From Lachnospiraceae bacterium UBA3401 (GTDB lineage Bacteria; Bacillota; Clostridia; Lachnospirales; Lachnospiraceae), in assembly GCA_002358575.1 (NCBI GenBank), contig DEPD01000034.1, forward strand, positions 1-19,288: DNA of 19,288 nt. Reading direction: 5' to 3'. Position 1 is the stretch's first letter; every line of letters starts with the position of its first letter. The notes below the pieces were generated by a model. That model was not told the DNA's origin. It did not search any database and saw only the letters and a program-made list of their open reading frames with translations. Below are positions 6,226 through 13,296 of this stretch, piece by piece. A program made the translations under genes and the position numbers.

Positions 6226-7497
6226 TTGAAAAAATCAAGATATTTCATTTCGACCCAGATGGAGGATTTCGTTTTATACTACAATCTGGTCAATGATACC
6301 TTGCTTAAACTTCCAGTAGACAAAAATGAAGGCTGTATCAAATGTTTGGAAAATCCAAATGATCACACTTCTATATATTGGAGCAAACTTTATTCAGATA
6401 AATTTATTGTTGATGAAAACTATGATGAGTTAGAAGAAATCCAACGTAGGCATTGGAAGGCGATAAATAGTAGCGACCAATTGGATTTGACTGTTATCTG
6501 TACATTTGGCTGCAATAGTGATTGTATTTATTGTTATCAGAGAAATCTTACATATCAATATTTGGAGATGAGCGAGGCAGATTTTGATGGGCTGTGCGCA
6601 TTTTTAGATAAGGCTCCTCAGCGATATATTCATATCAATTGGTATGGTGGTGAACCACTTCTGGCAAAGGAAAAAATACTGCGTTTCTGTGCAGAGTTGG
6701 ATAAGGATAAAAAACATACTTACAGCTATTCCGTCTCGACAAATGGTTCTATATATGATGAGAAATTTTTCCGGATGATGGAGCGTTATGGAATGACTAA
6801 CGTGACAGTTTCGGTTGTCGGTACAGGTAGGATTCACGATCAGTTGCGCCCTTCTGGTGCCTATACTTCAGAGGATATAATGCACAACATTATTCGGATG
6901 ACACGGTATACAAATGTGATAGTAAATTTGAATCTTTGCAAAAGTAACATTGAACAAATCCAAGAGGTTTTTGAAGCACTTTCAGGATATCGCTACTCTT
7001 CGCTTTTCTTTACATTTACGCGTATTGTGAGCTATGACCACAAGCCTTGTGCGGAGATTGTGTTGGATGTGGATACCTATATGAGGCATGTGATTGCGCT
7101 GTCAAACTGGGCGTTGGATCATAGATTTCGCATTAGTGATATGAGTTGTTTTCAGAATTTTGGAGTGTTTTGCGGAGCATATGCAAAACATAATTATGTG
7201 ATTGGTCCAAGGTTATATGTATATCAGTGTGACCGCTTTTACAACCCCAAAGATGCTTTTGCACAGATAGTGAATGCCACTTTGGTATATAATCAATGCA
7301 ATTCCGTAAGCAGCGAGGAGGAGTATTGCATTGATCCATATCAGGTAGAGGAGTGCAAAAATTGCAAAATTTTGCCATACTGCAATGGCGGATGTGATTA
7401 TCTTCGGAAAATTGGAAAGGACGCTTGTCCTCCTGAAAAGAATTATTTGGAGGATTATCTGAAATTGTATTATCGCATATTTTATGAAGAACAGTAA
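6226..7497 (+). CDS. Radical SAM/SPASM-domain protein, peptide-maturase type
   Basis: The 423-residue protein has a radical SAM core with CNSDCIYC (Cys96, Cys100, Cys103; CX3CX2C) binding the catalytic 4Fe-4S cluster, and GGEP at 141-144 for SAM. The C-terminal SPASM region has Cys316, Cys335, then CX2CX5CX3C at Cys377/380/386/390 and Cys401, enough to hold auxiliary clusters. The N-terminal ~85 residues resemble the pre-domain of peptide-modifying enzymes and include an extra CxxC at 37-40. SPASM enzymes usually alter ribosomal peptides (thioether, C-C or similar links) or activate other enzymes. No cysteine-rich precursor or exporter lies nearby, so the substrate is unknown. The start is TTG 6226, chosen because AGGAGGGG (6209-6216) lies 9 nt upstream. 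It stands alone, with the GH25 gene 178 nt downstream. Confidence 0.88.
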   Translation: MKKSRYFISTQMEDFVLYYNLVNDTLLKLPVDKNEGCIKCLENPNDHTSIYWSKLYSDKFIVDENYDELEEIQRRHWKAINSSDQLDLTVICTFGCNSDCIYCYQRNLTYQYLEMSEADFDGLCAFLDKAPQRYIHINWYGGEPLLAKEKILRFCAELDKDKKHTYSYSVSTNGSIYDEKFFRMMERYGMTNVTVSVVGTGRIHDQLRPSGAYTSEDIMHNIIRMTRYTNVIVNLNLCKSNIEQIQEVFEALSGYRYSSLFFTFTRIVSYDHKPCAEIVLDVDTYMRHVIALSNWALDHRFRISDMSCFQNFGVFCGAYAKHNYVIGPRLYVYQCDRFYNPKDAFAQIVNATLVYNQCNSVSSEEEYCIDPYQVEECKNCKILPYCNGGCDYLRKIGKDACPPEKNYLEDYLKLYYRIFYEEQ

Positions 7498-7591
7498 TTT
7501 TGTGATATGAGAATGTGTTCGGAAAAACAGATTAAATAAATCTGTAATAAAAAGTATGCAAAAATGATGCAAATTTGTTTTATGCTAATGA

Positions 7592-7606
7592 TATAATGGT
7601 TATAAT
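7592..7606 (+). promoter_or_regulatory. Tandem TATAAT boxes upstream of the GH25 gene
   Basis: Two consensus -10 hexamers, TATAAT at 7592-7597 and 7601-7606, lie 70-85 nt before the likely start codon. No strong -35 box is found at 17-bp spacing for either; TTGTTT (7575-7580) is 20 bp from the second. This is a plausible but weakly supported promoter. Confidence 0.35.
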
Positions 7607-7675
7607 GGAGTTAGGAAATAACATGTGCAGGTTTCGCATAAAATCGTTCCTTATTGGCAGAAAACAGAGGTGCAT

Positions 7676-8488
7676 ATGGAGCAAAATAATAAAAAATCAA
7701 TGAAATTATCAGGCAAAATAAAATGGATTTGTGCGTTGGCGGTTTTTTCCTTGGCAGCGGCGTTGTTTACAGCAGGCACAATGATTTTGCGCAAGGAGCT
7801 GAAAATCAATCCAATTTTTGCCAGAAAATATGAAATTCATGGAGTAGATGTCTCGCATTATCAAGGGACAATTGACTGGGAAACTTTGTCACAGCAGGGA
7901 CTTGATTTTGCGATAATTAAAGCGACCGAGGGAAGCACACATATTGATGACCGTTTTGATGAGAACTGGCAGGCGGCAGAACAGACACATCTGTATCTGG
8001 GTGCCTACCATTTTTTCAGTTTTGACAGTGAAGGGGATAGACAGGCGGCTTCCTATATTGAGACGGTGGGAAGTCTGGAGGGAAAGCTGGCTCCTGTTGT
8101 AGATGTGGAGTATTACGGAACGAAGCGAAGCAATCCGCCTGAGCGTGCAGAGGTGATTAAAAAGCTTAAGAACTTGCTGGACGCATTGGAGCAGCATTAT
8201 CAGATAAAGCCGATTATCTACACAACTTTTACTGTTTATAATGAGTATATTAAGGGCGAATTTGAAGGCTATCCGCTGTGGGTTCGGAGTATTTACTGTC
8301 CGCCGGCAGTTTTGTTTGGAAATAAGTGGAGTTTTTGGCAGTATATGGACACTGCTATGTTAGAAGGATATGTGGGAGATCAGAAGTATATTGATGTGAA
8401 TGTTTTCAACGGAAATCGCGAAGACCTTGAGGAGTTAGTAATACAAAAGACAGAGTGTATGAATGCTGATAATGAAAAAACACAGTAA
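7676..8488 (+). CDS. Membrane-anchored GH25 family lysozyme (muramidase)
   Basis: GH25 enzymes cut the MurNAc-GlcNAc bond of peptidoglycan. The catalytic domain starts at HGVDVSHYQGTIDW (55-68 from ATG 7676), with the conserved Asp58, and carries DVE at 143-145, the active-site acid pair. WSFWQY near the end is typical of the family. Residues 16-38 form one hydrophobic segment after a lysine-rich tail, with no obvious cleavage site, so the enzyme is probably held on the outer face of the membrane. No separate cell-wall-binding repeats are present. The frame is open from a GTG at 7625, but ATG 7676 has AGAGG 5 nt upstream and gives a normal N-in signal-anchor; I prefer it (270 residues). A strong terminator follows at 8516. 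It may act in wall turnover; a phage origin is unlikely given the anchor. Confidence 0.92.
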   Translation: MEQNNKKSMKLSGKIKWICALAVFSLAAALFTAGTMILRKELKINPIFARKYEIHGVDVSHYQGTIDWETLSQQGLDFAIIKATEGSTHIDDRFDENWQAAEQTHLYLGAYHFFSFDSEGDRQAASYIETVGSLEGKLAPVVDVEYYGTKRSNPPERAEVIKKLKNLLDALEQHYQIKPIIYTTFTVYNEYIKGEFEGYPLWVRSIYCPPAVLFGNKWSFWQYMDTAMLEGYVGDQKYIDVNVFNGNREDLEELVIQKTECMNADNEKTQ

Positions 8489-8515
8489 TTTATAATGCAA
8501 TATAAAGTCCATAAC

Positions 8516-8549
8516 AAAAAGCAGCAAAGAATTGGCTGCTTTTTCTTTT
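8516..8549 (+). terminator. Intrinsic terminator of the GH25 gene
   Basis: AAAAAGCAGC (8516-8525) pairs perfectly with GCTGCTTTTT (8535-8544) across a 9-nt loop, followed by CTTTT. Structured repeat copy C begins immediately after it. Confidence 0.9.
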
Positions 8550-8550
8550 A

Positions 8551-8635
8551 TGCACACGCCGATGCATAGGAAATATGCCATTGCATGGCGCATTGGCGGC
8601 GCGGCGAGTAGGGAAGATAGAACTTCCCTACTCGA
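8551..8635 (+). repeat. Structured repeat, copy C (best-preserved with copy A)
   Basis: Outer stem CGCCGATGC (8557-8565) / GCATTGGCG (8590-8598), 9 bp with one G-T. The invariant core AGGAAATATGC is at 8568-8578. Inner stem GCCAT (8577-8581) / ATGGC (8585-8589). The final hairpin CGAGTAGGGAAG (8605-8616) / CTTCCCTACTCG (8623-8634) is a perfect 12 bp with a 6-nt loop, followed by ATT and no T-run. The outer and inner stems have quite different sequence from copy A but the same pairing. It lies just after a terminator and just before the promoter of the next gene, so here it may not be in that gene's leader. Confidence 0.75.
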
Positions 8636-8655
8636 TTTCTGAAATAATTACGTGA

Positions 8656-8684
8656 TATTCAAAACTGGAAGATTGTGTTATACT
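8656..8684 (+). promoter_or_regulatory. Predicted extended -10 promoter for the 253-residue protein
   Basis: TATACT (8679-8684) is preceded by TG at 8676-8677, making an extended -10 (TGTTATACT). A weak -35, TATTCA (8656-8661), is 17 bp upstream; TTCAAA (8658-8663) would give a 15-bp spacer. The leader would be about 70 nt. Confidence 0.45.
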
Positions 8685-8762
8685 TTGAATATACTGAAAA
8701 TATTTTATAGTCTTATGTAAAGGATTTTAAGAGGGAATTGGCGTAGAAAGGAAGGAAAATAC

Positions 8763-9524
8763 ATGAAGATAATTTCGACGGTGGTGATGGCGAATGATGA
8801 GAAGATGGTGACTTTGACAGTTGCGCTGTCAGAGGGAGAACAGGTTAAAAAGGGTGATGAATTAGAGCTGGCACAGATGGATGGAAGCACCATAACACGA
8901 ACGGTATTGTGTGTCAATCAGTGGTGCTACAAGGAGATAGAAGACGTGCGGTCATGTACAGATTGCACAGAACAAGATGGAAATCTACCTGTTGTTGGTC
9001 CTTGTCGTGTGGAACTAACACTATATGATGTCGATACTCATACTTTGGATTCTGAAGAAAATAGAAGTACACAAGAATTTATACGAATGTTTCAGGAGCA
9101 CATCTGCATTACTCCTTATCGAGAACTTGAGATGGGCTCACAAAGTATTTATGATAATATTCAAGAAGGTTATACAGTGCCAGAACGTGTGATTTTGTAT
9201 TTGCAGACAAAGCGTCTTTTTACAATGGCACTTGGAGTCTATGTGCATCCTTTTAAAAAGGATGTAAATTTATTAGGACCTTATATGTATACAGATGGAA
9301 AATATTATTGGGATAGGGATACATGGAAATACGTTATAAAATATGGTCTAAAGCTTTCAGAGGATTTTATAGCGCATGTTATGTCAGAAGAAGGGGAGAC
9401 TTTTTTGCAGTCTGTGTCAGGAGAGGATTCCTGGCAGGAGCGACTGCAGGATTTAAAACAGCAGAAAAATACACTCTGTCTTTTGCCAGATGACGCCGGG
9501 GATATTTCACTTGAGGAGTTTTGA
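8763..9524 (+). CDS. Conserved-looking hypothetical protein, 253 residues
   Basis: I do not recognise this protein. It has no signal peptide or membrane segment, so it is probably cytoplasmic. The first ~70 residues alternate hydrophobic and polar residues, as in a small beta-rich domain (VTLTVALSEGEQVKKGDELEL), and include Cys residues at NQWCYKE and SCTDCTE, without a clear metal-site spacing. The middle (roughly 140-210) is aromatic-rich, with GPYMYTDGKYYWDRDTWKYV, and looks like the conserved part. The C-terminal end is acidic and helical. AAAGGAAGG just upstream supports ATG 8763. It has its own promoter-like sequence and lies 85 nt before the CPBP protease gene, which also has a promoter candidate, so co-transcription is uncertain. 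Confidence 0.8.
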   Translation: MKIISTVVMANDEKMVTLTVALSEGEQVKKGDELELAQMDGSTITRTVLCVNQWCYKEIEDVRSCTDCTEQDGNLPVVGPCRVELTLYDVDTHTLDSEENRSTQEFIRMFQEHICITPYRELEMGSQSIYDNIQEGYTVPERVILYLQTKRLFTMALGVYVHPFKKDVNLLGPYMYTDGKYYWDRDTWKYVIKYGLKLSEDFIAHVMSEEGETFLQSVSGEDSWQERLQDLKQQKNTLCLLPDDAGDISLEEF

Positions 9525-9534
9525 CAAACAAGGT

Positions 9535-9563
9535 TTGACAGAATGCGACTGGCGTGTTACGGT
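9535..9563 (+). promoter_or_regulatory. Predicted promoter for the CPBP-MATE-cvfB run
   Basis: A perfect TTGACA (9535-9540), a 17-bp spacer and TACGGT (9558-9563), with TG at 9555-9556 as an extended -10 element. The weak -10 core is partly offset by the consensus -35. Confidence 0.4.
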
Positions 9564-9609
9564 ATAGAAAATGAATTTTGACAGACAACAGCAATATGGA
9601 GGTTAGTTT

Positions 9610-10479
9610 ATGGAGTATAATAAGAAGGAAGGCATCGGCAAAAAGTTTGTGGAAGGAATTTTGTTAAGTTTTGAGATTATGGGACTTTTTATGCTGTTGC
9701 AGATTCTGGTCAGTGTTGTTGGCGTTATGGCAGCAGTCGTGGCATGTATTATTCTGGGTGAAGAGGACATTATGCAGGCGCAGTACGCTGCGATGGATAT
9801 TGTGATGGATGGCAGCTTTATGACAATGCTGACAGTTGTGGCGACGTTTGTATCCCTGATTTTTTCGGTGTCAGCATACTGGATTATCTGGGGTAGAAAA
9901 AGAACTGTGCAGGACAAGCAGTATTTTCGGGAGAAGGGGTTGCGGCTGCGCACATTTTCTATGATAGTGATAGGATGCTGCGGTCTGTATTATCTGTCTA
10001 TCTTGATTGTTGCTGTGATTGCCGTGGTTAATCCACAATTGATGGAAAATTATAATGAAATGATGGAGTCCGCGCTTGGTGGTAGTGAGATACTGGCAGT
10101 TATTGCCGCAGTAATTTTGGCACCAATCAATGAAGAATGTATTATGAGGGGGCTAGTCTTGAAAAACTTACAGAAACATTTTTCTGTGCCGGTTGTGATA
10201 GTGACACAGGCGATTTTATTTGGAATTTTTCATGCAAACTGGGTACAGGGAATCTATGTACTTCCGATAGGCGCAGCGCTTGGATACGTGGCAGTGAAAA
10301 CTAGGTCTGTACTCCCAAGTATTTTTATGCATTTATTTTATAATGCGCTCTCATTTGCAGTGGGAATGCTTCCAGAGTTCTGCCAGACAGGTGGCTTTGC
10401 CATTGGAACAGTTGTGATAAGTGCAGCGGTAGTACTATATCTGGGAAAGGCGGAGCAGACAGAGATCAGTGACAGATAA
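9610..10479 (+). CDS. CPBP-family intramembrane metalloprotease (CAAX protease/Abi type)
   Basis: A 289-residue multi-spanning membrane protein with about seven or eight hydrophobic segments. The family's three catalytic motifs are all present: EExxxR at 175-180 (NEECIMRG), FxxxH at 204-208 (FGIFHANW) and HxxxN at 241-245 (HLFYN). They form an intramembrane, metal-dependent active site of the Rce1 type. In bacteria such proteins process peptides, confer bacteriocin self-immunity or release membrane-bound regulators; the actual substrate here is not shown. The start is supported by GGAGG (9598-9602) 7 nt upstream of ATG. It lies 10 nt before the MATE gene, so the two are very likely co-transcribed. 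Nothing around it marks a bacteriocin cluster. Confidence 0.93.
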   Translation: MEYNKKEGIGKKFVEGILLSFEIMGLFMLLQILVSVVGVMAAVVACIILGEEDIMQAQYAAMDIVMDGSFMTMLTVVATFVSLIFSVSAYWIIWGRKRTVQDKQYFREKGLRLRTFSMIVIGCCGLYYLSILIVAVIAVVNPQLMENYNEMMESALGGSEILAVIAAVILAPINEECIMRGLVLKNLQKHFSVPVVIVTQAILFGIFHANWVQGIYVLPIGAALGYVAVKTRSVLPSIFMHLFYNALSFAVGMLPEFCQTGGFAIGTVVISAAVVLYLGKAEQTEISDR

Positions 10480-10489
10480 GGAGGAGACT

Positions 10490-11878
10490 ATGGCAAATAA
10501 TAAAGCGGACAAGCGAACTGGTTTATTTGAGAGTGTGCCAATACCAAAAGCGGTTGCGGCGTTGTGTGTTCCCACGATTATTAGTTCGCTGGTGATGGTA
10601 CTTTACAATTTGGCGGACACCTATTTTGTCGGCATCTTAAATGACCCAGTACAAAATGCAGCAGTGACACTTGCGGGACCAGTACTTCTTGCATTTAATG
10701 CGATCAACAATCTGTTTGGCGTGGGCAGTTCGAGTATGATGAGCCGAGCGCTCGGACGCAAGGATTTTGATACGGTACATCGAAGTTCTGCCTTTGGATT
10801 CTACTGTGCGCTGGTGTGTGGTGTGGTATTTTCACTGATTTGTACGATTGGAAAGACGCCTCTTTTGGCACTTTTGGGGGCGGATGCAGTAACGGTGCAG
10901 GCAACATCAGCGTATATGCAATGGACCGTTACTTTTGGTGCAGTTCCGGCAATCCTAAATGTCGTTCTAGCATACATGGTGCGCGCTGAGGGTGCTGCGT
11001 TACATGCGAGTGTCGGAACAATGAGCGGATGTCTTTTAAATATTGTGTTGGATCCAATTTTTATCCTTCCGTGGGGACTAAATATGGGAGCAGCAGGAGC
11101 TGGTCTTGCAACTTTTATCTCAAATTGTGTGGCATGTATCTATTTTTTTGTGTTGATCTATATCAGGCGAAATACAACTTGTGTCTGTATTCGACCGGAT
11201 AAATTTTGTCTGCGCAGGGCGATTGTACTCGGTGTGTGTGGCGTGGGAATCCCAGCTTCTATACAAAATCTATTGAATGTGACAGGAATGACAATACTGA
11301 ACAATTTTACGTCTGTATTTGGTGCGGATGCAGTGGCGGCGATTGGAATTACACAGAAGATTTATATGGTGCCAATGTATATCTGTATGGGAATTTCTCA
11401 GGGAATTATGCCACTTGTGAGTTATAATTATGCAAGTGGCAATCAAAAGCGCATGAAGTCAGCGATAGTATTTGCAGGGGAGATTAGTATAGGATTTATT
11501 ACAGCGGCGGCAGTATTTTTTTATATTGATGCGGAGGGTGTCGTACATTTTTTTATGGACAATCCGGCGATTATTGCTTATGGAATCCGGTTTTTGCGGG
11601 GCTTTTGTCTTGGATTGCCGTTTCTGTGTATGGATTTTCTCGCAGTCGGTGTGTTCCAGGCACTTGGATATGGAAAAAATGCGCTTGTTTTTGCCATAAT
11701 GAGAAAGATTGTGCTTGAGATACCAGCACTGTATTTGTTAAATTATTTGTTTCCGCTGTATGGACTTGCCTATGCGCAGTTTGTCGCGGAGTTTGTGCTT
11801 GCGATAGCAGCTATAGTGCAGCTCTTGCTAATCTTCCGCAGATTGGGTAGAAAACAAGAGTATATTGAAGATGTGTAG
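10490..11878 (+). CDS. MATE-family efflux transporter
   Basis: A 462-residue, roughly 12-span inner-membrane protein of the multidrug and toxic compound extrusion family, which exports drugs or metabolites by Na+ or H+ antiport. The opening VPIPKAVAALCVPTIISSLV followed by LYNLADTYFVG, and the pseudo-repeat in the second half (GVGIPASIQNLLNVTGMTILNNF), are typical of the MepA/DinF-like branch. The frame is open from GTG 10469, overlapping the CPBP stop, but ATG 10490 has AAGGAGGAG immediately upstream (5 nt from GGAGG) and is the better start. cvfB starts 26 nt after its stop. Substrate cannot be told from sequence. Confidence 0.95.
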   Translation: MANNKADKRTGLFESVPIPKAVAALCVPTIISSLVMVLYNLADTYFVGILNDPVQNAAVTLAGPVLLAFNAINNLFGVGSSSMMSRALGRKDFDTVHRSSAFGFYCALVCGVVFSLICTIGKTPLLALLGADAVTVQATSAYMQWTVTFGAVPAILNVVLAYMVRAEGAALHASVGTMSGCLLNIVLDPIFILPWGLNMGAAGAGLATFISNCVACIYFFVLIYIRRNTTCVCIRPDKFCLRRAIVLGVCGVGIPASIQNLLNVTGMTILNNFTSVFGADAVAAIGITQKIYMVPMYICMGISQGIMPLVSYNYASGNQKRMKSAIVFAGEISIGFITAAAVFFYIDAEGVVHFFMDNPAIIAYGIRFLRGFCLGLPFLCMDFLAVGVFQALGYGKNALVFAIMRKIVLEIPALYLLNYLFPLYGLAYAQFVAEFVLAIAAIVQLLLIFRRLGRKQEYIEDV

Positions 11879-11904
11879 CAGGTGGAACAGGGAGGATAAA
11901 AAGG

Positions 11905-12744
11905 ATGTTAGAATTAGGAAAAGTGCAGTCGTTAGTGATTGTTAAGGAACTGGAGTTTGGTGTATATCTGGGAGAGGTGTTAAATGCTTCCATGAATGAG
12001 AGGGTATTGTTGCCCAAAAAGCAAATTCCACAAGGAAGTAAAATTGGAGATTCCATAGAAGTTTTTCTGTATAAAGATTCCAAAGACAGAATGATTGCGA
12101 CGACAAACAGACCACTTCTATGTGTTGGGGAAGTGGGGAAACTGCGAGTTTCTCAGGTTACAAACATTGGTGCATTTCTTAGTTGGGGATTAGAGAAGGA
12201 CGTTTTGCTGCCATACAAAGAACAGACTTGCAAGGTGAAAGAAGGAGATGAAATTCTGGTTGCAATCTATATTGACAAGAGTAGTCGTCTTGCAGCGACA
12301 ATGAAGGTATATCGCTATTTGCGGCGCGACAGCGACTATCAAAAAGATGATGTTGTGGGTGGGACAGTCTATGAGATTCGGCAGGAGTTCGGGGCTTTTG
12401 TCGCAGTGGATGACCAGTTCACTGCACTGATTCCACGCAATGAATTGTACGGGGAAATTAAAGTGGGGGATATTGTGACAGCGCGCGTGTCGGCAGTGAA
12501 AGAAGATGGAAAACTTGATTTGAGCGTGCGGGAGAAAGCATATCTCCAAATTGGCAAAGATGCAGAGAAGATAATGAAACTAATAGAAGGTTATGGTGGT
12601 AAGTTGCCGTTTACGGATAAGGCAGATCCAGAGTACATTCGACAGGAGACAGGCATGAGCAAGAATGAGTTTAAGCGGGCGGTGGGAAATCTGTTAAAAA
12701 GTGGAAAGATTGTGATTGCCTCCGATGCAATTTGCGAGAAGTAG
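11905..12744 (+). CDS. cvfB: CvfB-family S1 RNA-binding protein
   Basis: At 279 residues this matches CvfB/YitL proteins: several S1-type OB-fold domains followed by a C-terminal winged helix. The S1 repeats are seen at about 1-60 (LGKVQSLVIVKELEFGVYL), 70-135 (VGKLRVSQVTNIGAFLSWGL) and 145-210 (GGTVYEIRQEFGAFVAVDDQ). The winged helix is near 220-275, with the family-typical segment TGMSKNEFKRAVGNLLKSGK. Family members bind RNA and, in Staphylococcus aureus, influence virulence gene expression; the role here is presumably post-transcriptional. GGAGG (11891-11895) lies 9 nt before ATG. It is the last gene of the CPBP-MATE-cvfB run, closed by the hairpin at 12754-12775. Confidence 0.92.
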   Translation: MLELGKVQSLVIVKELEFGVYLGEVLNASMNERVLLPKKQIPQGSKIGDSIEVFLYKDSKDRMIATTNRPLLCVGEVGKLRVSQVTNIGAFLSWGLEKDVLLPYKEQTCKVKEGDEILVAIYIDKSSRLAATMKVYRYLRRDSDYQKDDVVGGTVYEIRQEFGAFVAVDDQFTALIPRNELYGEIKVGDIVTARVSAVKEDGKLDLSVREKAYLQIGKDAEKIMKLIEGYGGKLPFTDKADPEYIRQETGMSKNEFKRAVGNLLKSGKIVIASDAICEK

Positions 12745-12753
12745 CAGAACGAA

Positions 12754-12775
12754 AAACAGCCCCGCAGGGCTGTTT
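12754..12775. terminator. Bidirectional terminator between cvfB and yjfB
   Basis: AAACAGCCC (12754-12762) and GGGCTGTTT (12767-12775) form a perfect 9-bp stem with a CGCA tetraloop. On the minus strand it ends in TTTTT (strong); on the plus strand in TTT followed by CAGG (weaker). It sits between two convergent genes and can serve both. Confidence 0.88.
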
Positions 12776-12793
12776 CAGGCAGTGTGTATTCCA

Positions 12794-12985
12794 TTACACA
12801 CTAATGTCAATGTTGGCGCCAACTCCGGGATTGACGGAAAGCTCCATCGCAGAAGCATCGAGCATTTCTGTCATGGAAGCTGTGATAACTTCTGCCTGTT
12901 CCATCGATTTTGCCAGCATAGCAGTACCGACGTCGTTGAGCAGATTTGACTGAGCCATACGCATTGAAAGTCCTGGTATATCCAT
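12794..12985 (-). CDS. yjfB: YjfB-family putative motility protein
   Basis: This 63-residue protein starts MDIPGLSMRMAQSNLLNDVG and ends NPGVGANIDISV. Both ends match the small YjfB family, which carries an MDI-LSM-M start and an NP-LG-NIDI-V end. The family is loosely associated with motility genes; no biochemical function is established to my knowledge. ATG 12985 is chosen because GGAGGG lies 6 nt upstream; the frame is open further upstream but that extension lacks a ribosome site and does not match the family. It is transcribed alone and ends at the hairpin shared with cvfB. A sigma-D-like promoter may precede it. Confidence 0.85.
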   Translation of the reverse strand: MDIPGLSMRMAQSNLLNDVGTAMLAKSMEQAEVITASMTEMLDASAMELSVNPGVGANIDISV

Positions 12986-13296
12986 AAGCAACCCTCCATT
13001 CCTGCTTATCCAATATAGTATTGCGGAATGCAATACTACGTTATGTATTTCGGTAGAAAAACCAGAAAGCTTAAGATATCAGATTGCCTTTTTCAATAGT
13101 AGAAATTCTTTTGTGTATCTTGCATAAGCATGAAAAAAGGATTCTTTTTCAAAAAATATTTCAAAATGCATAAAAAAGTTGCTATTAGCTATAGATTTAT
13201 TTGTATAAATATATTAAGATAATAACAGAATGCGATAAAAGGGATACGGCACATCAATTATTTTTTGTGGATAATGTATAAGAAGGAGAGTGGCAT
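12986..13296. other. Divergent intergenic region, yjfB / CdaR-like regulator
   Basis: No gene is seen in these 311 bases. The yjfB side holds a 9-bp perfect inverted repeat, TAGTATTGC (13016-13024) / GCAATACTA (13030-13038), and a flagellar-sigma-like promoter. The regulator side is A/T-rich with a weak promoter candidate, TTGCTA (13179-13184) and TATAAA (13204-13209, spacer 19), and ends in AAGGAGAG before ATG 13297. Confidence 0.5.
13046..13073 (-). promoter_or_regulatory. Sigma-D/sigma-28-like promoter for yjfB
   Basis: On the minus strand, TAAG (13070-13073) is followed after 16 bases by CCGAAATA (13046-13053). This resembles the flagellar sigma consensus TAAA-N14-16-CCGATAT, with one mismatch in each box. 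It fits a motility-linked gene. A palindrome (13016-13038) lies between it and the start codon. Confidence 0.4.

Noticed and set aside
7527..7545. Hairpin ACAGATT / AATCTGT after the radical SAM gene
   Set aside because: Only 7 bp with no T-run on the plus strand. The T-run is on the minus strand, where no gene ends, so it is weak evidence of a terminator.
198..8635. CRISPR array or direct-repeat array explanation for the recurring motif
   Set aside because: Copies are kilobases apart, differ in sequence outside a short core and have no regular spacers or cas genes.
11206..11427. 73-codon plus-strand ORF inside the MATE gene
   Set aside because: Out-of-frame shadow of a well-supported transporter gene.
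12190..12549. 119-codon minus-strand ORF opposite cvfB
   Set aside because: Antisense shadow: no ribosome site or family resemblance, and the plus strand has strong S1-domain similarity.
12794..13033. Longer 79-residue version of the yjfB product
   Set aside because: The extra N-terminal residues lie upstream of a clear GGAGGG ribosome site and do not match the YjfB family start.
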